Positions 26,234 through 35,795 are shown, numbered from the stretch's first letter. The stretch is 64,000 nucleotides of DNA from Komagataeibacter melomenusus (GCF_013155395.1 NZ_JABJWC010000001.1:62001-126000), one strand, 5' to 3'. The notes: a model not told the origin generated them from the sequence alone. Numbers and translations: made by a program.

Positions 26234-27187
26234 ATGCTCCGCAGACTTGATTCCTTTCTGGTATGCCTGCTGGCCACCGTTGGCATAGCCAGCGTGCTTC
26301 CCTGCCGGGGGATAGGGGTGAGCGTGTTCAATATCCTCGCCATCATCATGATTGCGAACATGTTTTTCCTCCAGGGGGCACGCCTTTCGCGCCGGGCGGT
26401 AATGGAGGGGCTGACCGGGTGGCGCATCCATCTTGCCATCCTGCTCTGCACGTTCGTCATGTTCCCGCTGCTGGGCGTGGGGCTGCATGCGGTCTTTCCA
26501 CGCCTGCTTGATGCCCCGATGTGGACCGGCGTGCTGTTCCTGTGCTGCCTGCCTTCCACCGTGCAGTCCTCCATCGCGTTCACCTCGATTGCGCGCGGCA
26601 ACGTGGCGGCGGCCATCTGTTCGGCAACGCTGTCCAACATACTGGGCATTTTCATAACACCCGTGCTGGTGGGCATCGTGTTCAGCCGCCATGCCAGCGG
26701 CGGCGGGGGCGGGATCATGCCCATCGTGGGGCAACTGCTCGTGCCCTTCATTGCAGGGCAGGTGCTTCAGCCATGGATCGGGGGCTGGGCGCACCGCCAC
26801 AAGAAGCTGCTTTCCTTTTCCGATCGGGGGTCGATTCTGGTTGTCGTCTATACCGCCTTCAGCGAGGCGGTGACGCAGGGGCTGTGGCACCGCCTGCCTG
26901 CCAGCCAGCTTGGCCGCGTGGCGCTGGCCGATGCGGGGCTGCTGGCCCTGGTGCTGGGGCTGACAATGCTGGTGGGGCGCATAGGCGGCTTTGCCCGGGC
27001 TGACCGGATCGCCATACTGTTCTGCGGCTCCAAGAAGTCCCTGGCCTCGGGCGTGCCGATTGCCAGCGTGCTGTTTGCCCCCACCGAAGTGGGGCTGATC
27101 GTGCTGCCGCTCATGATCTACCACCAGATCCAGCTTTTTGCCTGCGCCACGCTGGCGCGGCGTTTTGGCGCCGGGAAGGTGGATTGA
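26234..27187 (+). CDS. Bile acid:sodium symporter-like permease
   Basis: A roughly 317-residue integral membrane protein of the BASS superfamily, SBF-like/YfeH branch (PF13593 type). About ten helices are visible; diagnostic parts are FFLQGARLS in the first repeat, PSTVQSSIAFTSIARGNVAAAICSATLSNILGIFITP in the middle, and FCGSKKSLASGVPIASVLF in the second repeat. Some family members import small organic acids; the substrate here is unknown. The ATG at 26234 is preferred over the GTG at 26219 because the first helix follows directly. The downstream PLP decarboxylase starts about 98 bp later on the same strand and may be co-expressed. Confidence 0.85.
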   Translation: MLRRLDSFLVCLLATVGIASVLPCRGIGVSVFNILAIIMIANMFFLQGARLSRRAVMEGLTGWRIHLAILLCTFVMFPLLGVGLHAVFPRLLDAPMWTGVLFLCCLPSTVQSSIAFTSIARGNVAAAICSATLSNILGIFITPVLVGIVFSRHASGGGGGIMPIVGQLLVPFIAGQVLQPWIGGWAHRHKKLLSFSDRGSILVVVYTAFSEAVTQGLWHRLPASQLGRVALADAGLLALVLGLTMLVGRIGGFARADRIAILFCGSKKSLASGVPIASVLFAPTEVGLIVLPLMIYHQIQLFACATLARRFGAGKVD

Positions 27188-27284
27188 CCCCATCTTCCCC
27201 CTCGCGCATGGCGGCCCGGGCCGGTATGTAGGCAGGCCGACAATGCCCGCCGGGCATGACAACCGCACGAAATGGTGGAGAGAA

Positions 27285-28718
27285 ATGACAGGACTGGACC
27301 CGGATAACTGGGATGCGCTGCGGGCCTTGGGCCACCAGATGGTCGATGACATGATGAACCGCCTGTCCACCCTGCGCGAGCGCCCGGTGTGGCAGCCCAT
27401 GCCCGCAGCGCTGCGCGAACGGCTGCACACCGGCCTGCCGCATGCGCCCACCCCGCCGGAAGAACTGTACGCCCGCTTTCGCGAACTGGTTGAACCCTAT
27501 TCCACCGGCAACGTGCATCCCGGCTTCATGGGCTGGGTGCATGGCGGCGGCACGGCTGTTGGCATGCTGTCGGAACTGCTGGTGGGCGGGCTGAACGCCA
27601 ATTGCGGCGGCCGCGACCATGCGCCCATCGAGGTCGAGCGCGAGGTGATCCGCTGGGCTGCCGAGATGTGCGGCTTCCCGGCTGAAACAACGGGGCTGCT
27701 GGTCACCGGTTCCTCCATGGCCAACATGATTGCCGTCATCACCGCCAGCCGCGCCGTGCCCGACGGGCTGAAGATGCGCACCGAGGGCGTGCGCAGCCGC
27801 AAGCTGGTGGGCTACGCCGCCGCCACCGCGCATGGCTGCATTTCACGTGCATTCGACCTGACCGGGCTGGGCACGGACAGCCTGCGCGTGATCCCGGTTG
27901 ATGAACATAACCGCATGGTCCTGCCCGCACTCGAGCAGGCCATCGCGCGCGACCGGGCCGCCGGGCTTGAGCCTTTTATGGTGATCGGCACGGCTGGTAC
28001 GGTCGATACCGGCGCGATCGATGACCTGAACACCCTGGCCGACATCGCCGCGCGCGAGAACATCTGGTTCCATGTCGATGGCGCATTCGGCGCGCTGGCC
28101 ATGCTGTCTGACACGCTGCGGCCGCAGTTGCGCGGCCTGGAACGGGCCGATAGCGTGGCGTTTGATTTCCATAAATGGGCGCAGGTCCAGTACGATGCGG
28201 GCTGCATCCTCGTCCGCCGCCCCGGAGCCCAGGTTGATGCCTTTGCCCAGTCCCGCGCCTATCTTGCGCGCGAGGACCGGGGCCTTGCCACCAATGGCCC
28301 GTGGTACTGCGACCTCGGCCCCGACCTGTCACGCGGGTTCAGGGCGCTGAAAGTGTGGATGACGCTGGGTACCTATGGCGCCGATGGCATGGGCGACATG
28401 ATTGCCAATTGCTGCGCCATCGCCCGCCACCTTGCCGCCCGCGTGGAGGCCAATCCCCGGCTGGAACTGCTGGCCCCCGTGACGCTGAATATCGTGTGCT
28501 TCCGCATCATCGCCCCCGTGGAGGACCTGGACCACTTCAATGGCGAGGTGGTGAAAGACCTGCATGAAAGCGGGATCGCCGCCCCCTCGACCACCATCAT
28601 CAACGGCCACAAGGCGGTGCGGGCGGCCATCGTCAACCACCGCACCACCAATGCGGATGTCGACCGCATGCTCGACGCCCTGCTCGAACTTGCCGACCGC
28701 AGACTGGTCGCAGCCTAA
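27285..28718 (+). CDS. Group II PLP-dependent amino acid decarboxylase
   Basis: A 477-residue enzyme of the aromatic-L-amino-acid/glutamate decarboxylase fold. The PLP lysine is K297 in FDFHKWAQ, preceded by the cofactor aspartate in WFHVDGAFGA; the N-terminal HPGFMGWVHGGG and TGSSMANM segments line the active site. Closest in feel to the tyrosine/tryptophan (DDC) group, but the substrate is not provable from sequence. The ATG at 27285 follows GGAG at suitable spacing; an ATG at 27243 would add 14 residues. Pairing with the permease upstream suggests an uptake-decarboxylation module (inference). Confidence 0.88.
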   Translation: MTGLDPDNWDALRALGHQMVDDMMNRLSTLRERPVWQPMPAALRERLHTGLPHAPTPPEELYARFRELVEPYSTGNVHPGFMGWVHGGGTAVGMLSELLVGGLNANCGGRDHAPIEVEREVIRWAAEMCGFPAETTGLLVTGSSMANMIAVITASRAVPDGLKMRTEGVRSRKLVGYAAATAHGCISRAFDLTGLGTDSLRVIPVDEHNRMVLPALEQAIARDRAAGLEPFMVIGTAGTVDTGAIDDLNTLADIAARENIWFHVDGAFGALAMLSDTLRPQLRGLERADSVAFDFHKWAQVQYDAGCILVRRPGAQVDAFAQSRAYLAREDRGLATNGPWYCDLGPDLSRGFRALKVWMTLGTYGADGMGDMIANCCAIARHLAARVEANPRLELLAPVTLNIVCFRIIAPVEDLDHFNGEVVKDLHESGIAAPSTTIINGHKAVRAAIVNHRTTNADVDRMLDALLELADRRLVAA

Positions 28719-28757
28719 AACACCGTTTAAAAACAACCCATTGATAAGAAATGATAA

Positions 28758-28831
28758 AAGTTTTTGGGTGCCGCCTTTTTTCAAAAAGGCGGCGTTCTTC
28801 GACGCTTTTTGAAAAAAGCTTCACCAAAAAC
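28758..28831. repeat. Dispersed convergent-junction hairpin repeat, copy D
   Basis: A full-length copy: left arm AAGTTTTTGG, a long perfect stem GCCGCCTTTTT/AAAAAGGCGGC, then the weaker second stem ACGCTTTTT/AAAAAAGC and right arm CCAAAAAC. It lies between the decarboxylase and cobT, which face each other. Confidence 0.8.
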
Positions 28832-28933
28832 ATCCTTATGATTTCTGGATGTTTTCCGGGCTGACTTTTCACACAGCCCCTAAAAAAAGCCCCGCACCAA
28901 TGACAGGGCGCGGGGCAGGGAAGCGGGAAGCCT

Positions 28934-30847
28934 TCAGCGGCTGCGCCGCGCGCCCCGCGCTGATTCCTCGCCAAACAGTTCGGACAGATTCTTCATCATC
29001 GTGCCGCCAAGTTCCTCGGGGTCGGTAATGGTCACGGCGCGACGGTAATAGCGCGTCACGTCATGGCCGATGCCGATGGCCAGCAGTTCGGTCGTGGTCC
29101 GCGTCTCGATATGGGCGATCACCTCGCGCAGGTGGTTCTCGAGGTAGGAGCCGGGATTGGCCGACAGCGTGCTGTCATCCACCGGCGCGCCATCGGAAAT
29201 CACCATCAGGATGCGCCTGCCTTCCGGCCGGGCGGCAAGGCGGCGCTGGGCCCAGAGCAGGGCCTCGCCATCAATGTTTTCCTTGAGCAGCCCCTCGCGC
29301 AGCATCAGGCCAAGGTTGCGCCGCGCGCGCCGCCACGGCATGTCGGCCGCCTTGTAGATGATGTGGCGCAGGTCGTTCAGCCGCCCCGGGTTTTCAGGCT
29401 TGCCCGCCTGCACCCATGTCTCGCGGCTGCGACCGCCTTTCCACGCCCGGGTAGTGAAGCCGAGCACTTCCACCTTCACCGCGCAGCGCTCGAGCGTGCG
29501 GGCCAGGATATCGCCGCACATGGCCGCCACCGAGATGGGGCGGCCGCGCATGGAGCCCGAATTGTCGATGAGCAGCGTGACCACCGTATCGCGGAAATCC
29601 GTATCACGCTCGCGCTTGTAGGACAGCGAGAGCATGGGGTTGACCACGATGCGCGACAGCCGCCCGGCATCGAGCATGCCTTCCTCAAGGTCGAACTCCC
29701 ACGCGCGGGTCTGCTGCGCCATGAGCTTGCGCTGCAGGCGGTTGGCCAGTTTGGAAACCACGCCCTGCATGCTGATAAGCTGCTGGTCGAGCGTCTGGCG
29801 CAGGCGGAACAGTTCTTCCGCGTCGCACAGGTCCTCGGCAGCAATTTCCTCATCAAAAACGGTGGTGAAGGCATGGTAGCCGCGCTGCGGTTCGGCCTCC
29901 TCCGCTTCCCCCTCGGCCGGGCCACCGGCCTCTTCCGACCCGCTGGCCGAGCCACCCTGTTCGCCATCATCAGGTTCGTCATCGCTGGCGCCAGTCCCCT
30001 GCGACATCTGCATGGGCTGGTTGTTGTCATCCTCCTCCGGGCCGTCCTCCTGGGCGTCGGGGGTGGTGTCGTCAGCGGGTTCCTCATCGTCGCTGCTGGC
30101 GGCCTCGGCATCGTTCGTGCCGTCATCCGCCTCTTCCTCGGGCGTGGTTTCCTGCTCGAGCAGATCACACGCCATGAGCAGCCTGCGCGCGGCCTGGGCA
30201 AATTCCTGCTGGCTGTCCTGTCGCGCCGCCATCTCGTCAAGGGCGCGACGGGCCGCGGGCGGCAGGTCATCGGCCCAGCGCGCCATGAGTTCACGCATGG
30301 ATTGCGGCACCGGATGGCCCGACATGCGCTCACGCGCCAGCAACCCCAGCGCAAAGGGGGTGGGCAGCTTGGTGTGGCTGGTCAGGCGGTCAAGGCCCAT
30401 ATCGGCACATTCCTGCGCCAGGCGGGCATCAAGATTGGCGGCCACACCGGCCATGTGCCGTGCGCCAAGGCTTTCCACCCGGGCCTGCTCGAGCATGTCA
30501 TACACTTCACGCGCTTCGCCCGCGGGGGGGCTGGCACTTTCATGCAGGGTGGCGTTGTGGTGGCGCAGGCGCAGGGCGGCGGCATCGGCGGCACCACGCA
30601 TGCGGGTCATTTCCGCCTCGGTCATGCGGCGCGAGGGGTGGGGCAGGCGCACATGCGTGCCGGTAACCGACACACCGGACGGCACGGGGCCATTAAGGAA
30701 CGAGACCTCGGTCTGGGCCTGCCCGCCCACGGCCCGCACGGCGCCCACCGTGGCGCGCTTGAAGCGCTCGGCGGTGCGGGCTTCGTCCTCGGCCTGGGGG
30801 GCGGGGGTCTTTTTCCGGTTCTCGCGCATGCGTGCCTGCCCTGTCAT
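28934..30847 (-). CDS. cobT: Cobaltochelatase subunit CobT
   Basis: A 637-residue subunit of the aerobic cobalt chelatase that inserts cobalt into hydrogenobyrinic acid diamide. The N-terminal helical domain is followed by a very acidic linker (about residues 225-330, mostly D/E with T, P, S) and a C-terminal von Willebrand A domain with an intact metal-ion-dependent adhesion site ([10 protein letters not shown]) plus [13 protein letters not shown]. Together with CobS (AAA+ ATPase) it forms the ring that drives CobN. cobN is not in the window. Its ATG overlaps the cobS stop codon by one base, so the two are coupled. Confidence 0.95.
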   Translation of the reverse strand: MTGQARMRENRKKTPAPQAEDEARTAERFKRATVGAVRAVGGQAQTEVSFLNGPVPSGVSVTGTHVRLPHPSRRMTEAEMTRMRGAADAAALRLRHHNATLHESASPPAGEAREVYDMLEQARVESLGARHMAGVAANLDARLAQECADMGLDRLTSHTKLPTPFALGLLARERMSGHPVPQSMRELMARWADDLPPAARRALDEMAARQDSQQEFAQAARRLLMACDLLEQETTPEEEADDGTNDAEAASSDDEEPADDTTPDAQEDGPEEDDNNQPMQMSQGTGASDDEPDDGEQGGSASGSEEAGGPAEGEAEEAEPQRGYHAFTTVFDEEIAAEDLCDAEELFRLRQTLDQQLISMQGVVSKLANRLQRKLMAQQTRAWEFDLEEGMLDAGRLSRIVVNPMLSLSYKRERDTDFRDTVVTLLIDNSGSMRGRPISVAAMCGDILARTLERCAVKVEVLGFTTRAWKGGRSRETWVQAGKPENPGRLNDLRHIIYKAADMPWRRARRNLGLMLREGLLKENIDGEALLWAQRRLAARPEGRRILMVISDGAPVDDSTLSANPGSYLENHLREVIAHIETRTTTELLAIGIGHDVTRYYRRAVTITDPEELGGTMMKNLSELFGEESARGARRSR

Positions 30848-31872
30848 CAGCCCCGTGGCGCCAGCGGACTGGCGTTGAAGCAGCGCTGGTAGTACTCCGC
30901 CACCGTGGGGCGCTCCGCCTCATCGCACTTGTTGAGGAAGGTAACGCGGAAGGCAAAGGCAAGATCATTGAAAATACGGAAGTTCTCTGCCCAGCTGATG
31001 ACCGTGCGCGGCGACATGACGGTGGAAATGTCACCCGCGATGAAGCCCGAGCGCGTGAGGTCGGCCAGCGCCACCATGCTTTCCACCCGCTTGCGACCGG
31101 CTTCGTCCTTTTGGGGGTCGATGCCCATCTTGGCCAGCACGATGGCGGTCTCCTGCGCGTGGGGCAGGTAGTTGAGCGTGGTCACGATGTTCCAGCGGTC
31201 CATCTGGCCCTGGTTGATCTGCTGCGTGCCATGGTACAGGCCCGTCGTGTCACCCAGCCCCACCGTGTTGGCCGTGGCGAACAGGCGGAAGAAGGGGTGC
31301 GGGCGGATCACGCGGTTCTGGTCAAGCAGCGTCAGGTGGCCTTCCACCTCCAGCACGCGCTGGATCACGAACATCACGTCGGGACGGCCAGCATCATATT
31401 CATCAAAGACCAGCGCACAGGGGTGCTGCAGGCCCCATGGCAGCAGGCCCTCGCGGAATTCGGTGATCTGCTGGCCATCCTTGAGCACGATCGCGTCCTT
31501 GCCAATCAGGTCGATGCGCGAGATGTGGCTGTCGAGGTTGATGCGCACGCTCGGCCAGTTGAGGCGGGCGGCAACCTGCTCGATATGCGATGACTTGCCG
31601 GTGCCATGATAGCCCTGCACCATGACGCGGCGGTTGAAGGCAAACCCCGCCAGGATGGCCAGCGTGGTGTCGTGGTCGAATTTGTACGACGGGTCGATAT
31701 CAGGCACATGATCCGTGCGCACCGAGAAGGCGGGCACCTTCATGTCGCTGTCGATGCCGAACACATCGCGCGCCGAAACCTGCAGGTCTGGCGCATTGAC
31801 GGCCGAAATGGCGGGGAGTGGCGTGCCGTTGGCATCCACGGCGGCAGTTGTCAGGTCTGCTGGTTCGTTCAT
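30847..31872 (-). CDS. cobS: Cobaltochelatase subunit CobS (AAA+ ATPase)
   Basis: A 341-residue MoxR-like AAA+ ATPase powering the cobalt chelatase. The N-terminal part contains [17 protein letters not shown]; Walker A is [13 protein letters not shown], Walker B is [10 protein letters not shown], sensor 1 is RLFATANT, and the C-terminal [13 protein letters not shown] carries the arginine finger region. The ATG at 31872 is chosen because conserved CobS sequence follows; the frame extends upstream through sequence with no family likeness. Gene order J-domain protein, cobS, cobT is conserved in many Alphaproteobacteria. CobS overlaps cobT by one base. Confidence 0.95.
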   Translation of the reverse strand: MNEPADLTTAAVDANGTPLPAISAVNAPDLQVSARDVFGIDSDMKVPAFSVRTDHVPDIDPSYKFDHDTTLAILAGFAFNRRVMVQGYHGTGKSSHIEQVAARLNWPSVRINLDSHISRIDLIGKDAIVLKDGQQITEFREGLLPWGLQHPCALVFDEYDAGRPDVMFVIQRVLEVEGHLTLLDQNRVIRPHPFFRLFATANTVGLGDTTGLYHGTQQINQGQMDRWNIVTTLNYLPHAQETAIVLAKMGIDPQKDEAGRKRVESMVALADLTRSGFIAGDISTVMSPRTVISWAENFRIFNDLAFAFRVTFLNKCDEAERPTVAEYYQRCFNASPLAPRG

Positions 31873-31993
31873 CGGCTTTATCTCGTCCGTCACTTCGTCT
31901 GTTAGGGCCCACCATGACAGCGCAGGGCGGCATATCAGGCCTGGAGTATAAACATATCTGTAACAGGTCGGCCATATGATGGCGCGGCCCGTT

Positions 31994-32623
31994 TCAGGCG
32001 CGCCGGGCCACGTCCTCGCGCGCGCTGGTGGCCACCAGATGGGCGCGCACCGTAGTATAGGCGATGTTGATGCCCTTGAAGCGCTCTTCGGCCTTGCGGT
32101 CGCCGCCATTCGCATCGGGGTGATGCTGGCGGGCGAGCAGCTTGTAGCGGGTCTTGAGTTCCTCCATCGACACGGGCCAGCCCAGGTCGAGCACGCCAAG
32201 CGGGTAGCGCAGGGCGGGGGGCGCATCGGCCCGGCGGTCTTCATCGTGCTGGCGGCGGGTGCGGCTGCGCGCGCGCGCCTTGGCGGCCCCCCTGAGCAGG
32301 TCGAGCGGGTCGATCACGTCATCTTCGCTGAAGGCGCGGGCAGCGCTGCCCTGGCCGAGCTTCCATGAAGGGCGGTCCCATGAGGCATCGGCGCGGATAT
32401 GCGCCTCGATCTGGCCGGGTGACATGCCGCGATAATAGTCCCACCGTGAATTGTATTCACGCACATGTTCAAGGCAGAACCAGAAATACTTGTTCAGCGC
32501 ATCACGCGAGCGCGGGGCCCGGTAGCCTGCGGGCTGGTCGCAGCCATGCATGTCGCAGCAGCGGTCCGGCGCATCGGGATCGGGGTCAAAGGCGCGGTGC
32601 CGGGTGTTCCTTCTCTTCATCAT
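31994..32623 (-). CDS. J-domain (DnaJ-like) protein
   Basis: A roughly 209-residue cochaperone-like protein with its J domain at the C-terminus ([36 protein letters not shown]), including the HPD tripeptide that stimulates Hsp70 ATPase. The N-terminal 60 residues hold cysteine/histidine pairs (CCDMHGC, and [10 protein letters not shown]) that could bind zinc, then a WDYYRGM sequence typical of this alphaproteobacterial group. The start is one of two adjacent ATGs (32623 or 32620). It lies upstream of cobS on the same strand and is divergent from bolA; a role in assembling the chelatase is possible but unproved. Confidence 0.88.
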   Translation of the reverse strand: MMKRRNTRHRAFDPDPDAPDRCCDMHGCDQPAGYRAPRSRDALNKYFWFCLEHVREYNSRWDYYRGMSPGQIEAHIRADASWDRPSWKLGQGSAARAFSEDDVIDPLDLLRGAAKARARSRTRRQHDEDRRADAPPALRYPLGVLDLGWPVSMEELKTRYKLLARQHHPDANGGDRKAEERFKGINIAYTTVRAHLVATSAREDVARRA

Positions 32624-32702
32624 TCCCGTTATGTGCGCCTGTCCATGCTTCGTGCAAGAGCGAAGCTGTGCAATGAATGATCCCGCTATCATGGAGCCGC
32701 CA

Positions 32703-33017
32703 ATGGAACAGCACGCAACCGGCCGGGCCGGACGGATCGACCGCATCATACGCGAACATCTCGCCCCGGTGGAAATCACCATCCACGATGACAGCGCCCG
32801 CCACGCCCACCACGTGCATGTGCGCGACAACGGCGTGCAGGCAGGCGAAAGTCACTATAACGTGCTGATCGTCAGCCCCGCCTTCGAGGGCGTGGGCCGC
32901 GTGCAGCGCTCGCGCCTGGTGCATGACCTGCTGGCGGGTGAATTCGCAGGCGGCATGCATGCGCTCTCGCTTGTACTGCGCACGCCCGCCGAGCACGCCC
33001 GGATGGCCACGGCATGA
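32703..33017 (+). CDS. bolA: BolA family protein
   Basis: A 104-residue BolA-type protein, a class that works with monothiol glutaredoxins in Fe-S cluster transfer or iron signalling. The core is present: ITIHDDSARHAHHVHVRDNG, the helix-strand part ESHYNVLIVSPAFEGVGRVQRSRLVHDLL, and HALSLVLRTPAEH near the end. The ATG at 32703 has GGAG six bases upstream; two further ATGs (32673, 32691) lie in frame. It overlaps lolA by 4 bp. Placement divergent to the J-domain/cobS/cobT operon is conserved among Alphaproteobacteria. Confidence 0.92.
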   Translation: MEQHATGRAGRIDRIIREHLAPVEITIHDDSARHAHHVHVRDNGVQAGESHYNVLIVSPAFEGVGRVQRSRLVHDLLAGEFAGGMHALSLVLRTPAEHARMATA

Positions 33018-33640
33018 AACCCGCCTTTCCCTTCGCCACGCGGCGGCTGATGATGGGGGGGCTGCTCACGCTGCTCGCCGCGTGCGCGGGCACGCCTGCC
33101 ACCACCGCGCCCAACCAGGCCGAAGACATTGCCCGTGTCGAGACCTATCTCAACACCTCACAGGGGTTGCAGGCCAATTTCGTGCAGACATGGCCCGATG
33201 GCGGCAAGGGGCAGGGGGTGATGCATTACGACCCCGGCCGCCTGCGGCTGGACTACGCAACGCCGGGCTCAATGAAGCTGGTGGCCGCGAACGGGCACCT
33301 GCTGTTTGTCGATCACCGGCGCGAATCGGTCACCCGCATGTCGCTTGGCCGCCAGCCGCTCGGCCTGCTGCTCGACCAGCCCGTGCACCTGTCCGGCCAG
33401 ATTACCGTGACAGCGGTGCAGCACGGGCCGAACAGCCTGCAGGTCTCGCTGGGGCGGCGTGACAGCGAATCGCAGGGCATCCTGACCCTCGGATTCGCGG
33501 ATATCGGGGGGAAGCTGTCGCTGCTGGTCATTGAAATGACGGATGTGGAGCGCCAGCACATCCGCCTCGACCTGACCGATACGACGGTCAGCGGCCAGCC
33601 CTGGCCTGACGCAATGTTTACCCTCAGCGCCAGCAACTGA
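33014..33640 (+). CDS. lolA: Outer-membrane lipoprotein carrier protein, LolA family
   Basis: A 208-residue periplasmic carrier for lipoproteins. Core features are VETYLNTSQGLQANFVQTWPDG, GVMHYDPGRLRLDYATPGSMKLVANG-like strands, SVTRMSLGRQPLGLLLDQP, and the closing DTTVSGQPWPDAMFTL strand. The N-terminal signal has RR at 10-11 and ends in a lipobox LLAAC with C24, so the protein itself may be lipid-anchored, unlike soluble E. coli LolA. Coupled to bolA by ATGA. It converges on lipB with a 20-bp gap. Confidence 0.88.
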   Translation: MKPAFPFATRRLMMGGLLTLLAACAGTPATTAPNQAEDIARVETYLNTSQGLQANFVQTWPDGGKGQGVMHYDPGRLRLDYATPGSMKLVAANGHLLFVDHRRESVTRMSLGRQPLGLLLDQPVHLSGQITVTAVQHGPNSLQVSLGRRDSESQGILTLGFADIGGKLSLLVIEMTDVERQHIRLDLTDTTVSGQPWPDAMFTLSASN

Positions 33641-33660
33641 CCGCACGGCGGCGCGCGGCC

Positions 33661-34335
33661 TTACCCCCGCGCGCCGCGAATCGGGCCGAGACAGGGTGCC
33701 CATGTCTCGGCCAGCGCGGCATCCACGTCCGCCATGCGCACCCGTTTGCCCAGCTTCGCCAGGCTGGTCACGCCGTATTCGCTGATGCCGCAGGGCACGA
33801 TTCCCCCAAAATCGCTCAGCTCGGGGTCAACATTGATCGCGATTCCGTGCCAGCTCACCCAGCGCGAGACCCGCACGCCAATCGCCGCGATCTTTTCCTC
33901 CCGCCCCGTGACGGGGTCGACCACCCACACGCCAATACGCTCCGCCCGCCGCTCGCCCGTCACCCCGAAGCGGGCGAGGGTGCGGATGATCCATTCCTCC
34001 AGCGCATGGACATAGGCCCGCAGGTCGCGCGGGGGCACCATGGCGCGCGGGCGGGTCAGGTCGAGCATGGCATAGGCCACGCGCTGGCCCGGGCCATGAT
34101 AGGTCCACTGCCCGCCACGCCCCGCAGGGTAGGTGGGGTAGCCGCGCGGGTTGAACAGGTCCGAATCCTTTGCCGATGTTCCGGCGGTATAGGTGGGGGG
34201 ATGCTCGAGCAGCCACACCCGCTCGGGGGCACTACCCGCCCGAATTCCGCGGGCCTGGGCCTCCATTTGCGCCAGTGCGTCAGGGTAGGGCACCTGTCGG
34301 GGTGCTTTATCCCATAAAAATTCGTTTTCGGTCAT
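33661..34335 (-). CDS. lipB: Octanoyltransferase LipB
   Basis: A 224-residue enzyme that moves octanoyl groups from acyl carrier protein to lipoyl domains, the first step of lipoate synthesis. Marks are [52 protein letters not shown] and the catalytic cysteine in [15 protein letters not shown]. The ATG at 34335 is preferred because family sequence begins soon after; an ATG at 34353 adds six residues. lipA is not in the window. It is transcribed away from the tRNA gene. Confidence 0.94.
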   Translation of the reverse strand: MTENEFLWDKAPRQVPYPDALAQMEAQARGIRAGSAPERVWLLEHPPTYTAGTSAKDSDLFNPRGYPTYPAGRGGQWTYHGPGQRVAYAMLDLTRPRAMVPPRDLRAYVHALEEWIIRTLARFGVTGERRAERIGVWVVDPVTGREEKIAAIGVRVSRWVSWHGIAINVDPELSDFGGIVPCGISEYGVTSLAKLGKRVRMADVDAALAETWAPCLGPIRGARG

Positions 34336-34413
34336 TGCCCGTTCGTCTTTCATCAGCTATACGCCCATTCATCGTCATGACGGTATCGCTCACTCGATGC
34401 TCGTTGTCACGTT

Positions 34414-34499
34414 GCGGCCATGGCGGAATGGTAGACGCGCAAGCTTGAGGTGCTTGTGGGGGCAACCCCGTGGAAGTTCGAGTCTTCTTGGCCGCACCA
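34414..34499 (+). tRNA. tRNA-Leu (GAG anticodon)
   Basis: An 86-nt class II tRNA. Acceptor arms GCGGCCA (34414-34420) and TGGCCGC (34489-34495) pair perfectly; discriminator A at 34496 and an encoded CCA at 34497-34499 follow. The anticodon stem is CAAGC/GCTTG with loop TTGAGGT, giving anticodon GAG at 34447-34449. A long variable arm (GGGGGCAACCCC) confirms the leucine class, and the T loop reads GTTCGAGTC. A short T tract follows at 34503-34508. Confidence 0.96.
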
Positions 34500-34925
34500 C
34501 TTATTTTTCCTGAAAACTGATGCGACATGAAACACATCACCCCAGGCGGGGCAGGTGTATTTCCGCATGCGCGGCATTCAGACCGGATTTTAATTGCCCC
34601 CGCCCGCAACCTTCCAGCGGGAAGGGCGTTCGGGTTCATGTCATAAAAAAGTCACAATTATTCCTCATTGAATGCCTCACTCTACAGCAAGGTCATGTTC
34701 CCCGCAGAACAGCAGTTCAGGTAGGCCCGTACGTTACAAATGATGTCGATTGCGCCGTCATTTGCAATGAGGCGTGGCAATAGTGATTTAAATCATGTTT
34801 GGTCCTGATGAGGCACGCTATATCCTGGTTCATCTGGCAACACCCTGATCCCTGTCATCATTATCAAAGTATGGGCGGTCAGCCGGGATTGTCTGTTCCT
34901 GTCATGCATCTTGAGGTAAATATTA
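34500..34925. other. Intergenic region upstream of galU
   Basis: A 426-bp stretch that is richer in A/T than its surroundings. An open frame at 34520-34783 has neither a ribosome binding site nor coding bias. It holds an inverted repeat CAAATGA/TCATTTG (34737-34764) and a palindrome GTGATTTAAATCAT (34783-34796); the galU promoter is presumably here, though I see no clear -35/-10 pair. The ribosome binding site of galU is TTGAGG at about 34911. Confidence 0.5.
34783..34796. promoter_or_regulatory. Candidate Fnr/Crp-type operator upstream of galU
   Basis: The sequence GTGAT-TTAA-ATCAT is a palindrome matching the Fnr/Anr half-site pair (TTGAT-N4-ATCAA) except for the outermost base on each side. 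It is about 130 bp before the galU start codon. Identification is by eye, and which regulator would bind is unknown. Confidence 0.4.
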
Positions 34926-35795
34926 GTGATCAAGCCCCTTAAAAAAGCCGTATTGCCGGTTGCCGGCCTTGGCACCCGTTTCCTGCCCGCAACCAAGTGC
35001 GTGCCCAAGGAGATGCTCACCGTTGTCGATCGCCCGCTGATCCAGTACGCCATCGACGAAGCGCGTGAAGCCGGGATCGAGGAATTCTGCCTCGTGTCCA
35101 GCCGGGGCAAGGATTCCCTGATCGACTATTTCGACATTTCCTATGAACTTGAAGACACGCTGAAGGCCCGCAAGAAGACCTCCGCGCTGAAGGCACTCGA
35201 AGCCACCCGCGTGACCCCGGGCTCCATGCTGTCCGTGCGCCAGCAGGAGCCGCTCGGCCTTGGCCATGCCATCTGGTGTGCGCGTGAGTTCATTGGCAAC
35301 GACCCCTTCGCCATCCTGCTGCCCGATGACGTGGTGCAGAGCGAGAAGTCCTGCATCGGCCAGCTGGTTGAAGTCTACAACAAGACCGGCGGCAACGTGC
35401 TGGCCGTGACCGAAGTGCCGCGCGAGCAGACCGGCAGCTACGGCATTCTCGACGTCGGCGCGGATGACGGCAAGACGGTTGAAGTCAAGGGCCTGGTTGA
35501 AAAGCCCGACCCCAAGGATGCGCCCTCGACCCTGTCGGTCATTGGCCGTTACGTGCTGACGGCGGACGTGCTCAAGCACCTCGCCAAGCTCGAAAAGGGT
35601 GCTGGCGGCGAAGTGCAGCTGACCGATGCCATGGCCAAGACCATTGGCCACGTGCCGTTCCACGGTTACCGCTACGAAGGCAAGCGCTTCGACTGCGGCA
35701 GCAAGCCGGGCTTCCTTGAGGCACAGATCGCCTTCGCCCTCGCACGCGAGGACCTGGCGGGCGACGTGCGGGAATTCCTCAAAAAGTATAAATGA
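34926..35795 (+). CDS. galU: UTP-glucose-1-phosphate uridylyltransferase
   Basis: A 289-residue nucleotidyltransferase that makes UDP-glucose, precursor of cellulose, exopolysaccharides and lipopolysaccharide. The N-terminal VLPVAGLGTRFLPATKCVPKEML loop, the LPDDVV metal site, GLVEKPDP with the catalytic lysine region and the YRYEGKRFDCGSKPGFLEA ending are all intact. Translation begins at a GTG (34926) with TTGAGG upstream. It overlaps the phosphohexomutase by 4 bp, and together they convert glucose 6-phosphate to UDP-glucose. Confidence 0.96.
   Translation: MIKPLKKAVLPVAGLGTRFLPATKCVPKEMLTVVDRPLIQYAIDEAREAGIEEFCLVSSRGKDSLIDYFDISYELEDTLKARKKTSALKALEATRVTPGSMLSVRQQEPLGLGHAIWCAREFIGNDPFAILLPDDVVQSEKSCIGQLVEVYNKTGGNVLAVTEVPREQTGSYGILDVGADDGKTVEVKGLVEKPDPKDAPSTLSVIGRYVLTADVLKHLAKLEKGAGGEVQLTDAMAKTIGHVPFHGYRYEGKRFDCGSKPGFLEAQIAFALAREDLAGDVREFLKKYK

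Noticed and set aside
29063-30892. 609-residue open frame antisense to cobT
   Set aside because: Shadow of cobT; CobT motifs on the minus strand are complete.
34520-34783. 87-residue open frame between tRNA-Leu and galU
   Set aside because: No ribosome binding site, mixed composition and no recognisable domain; treated as regulatory DNA.
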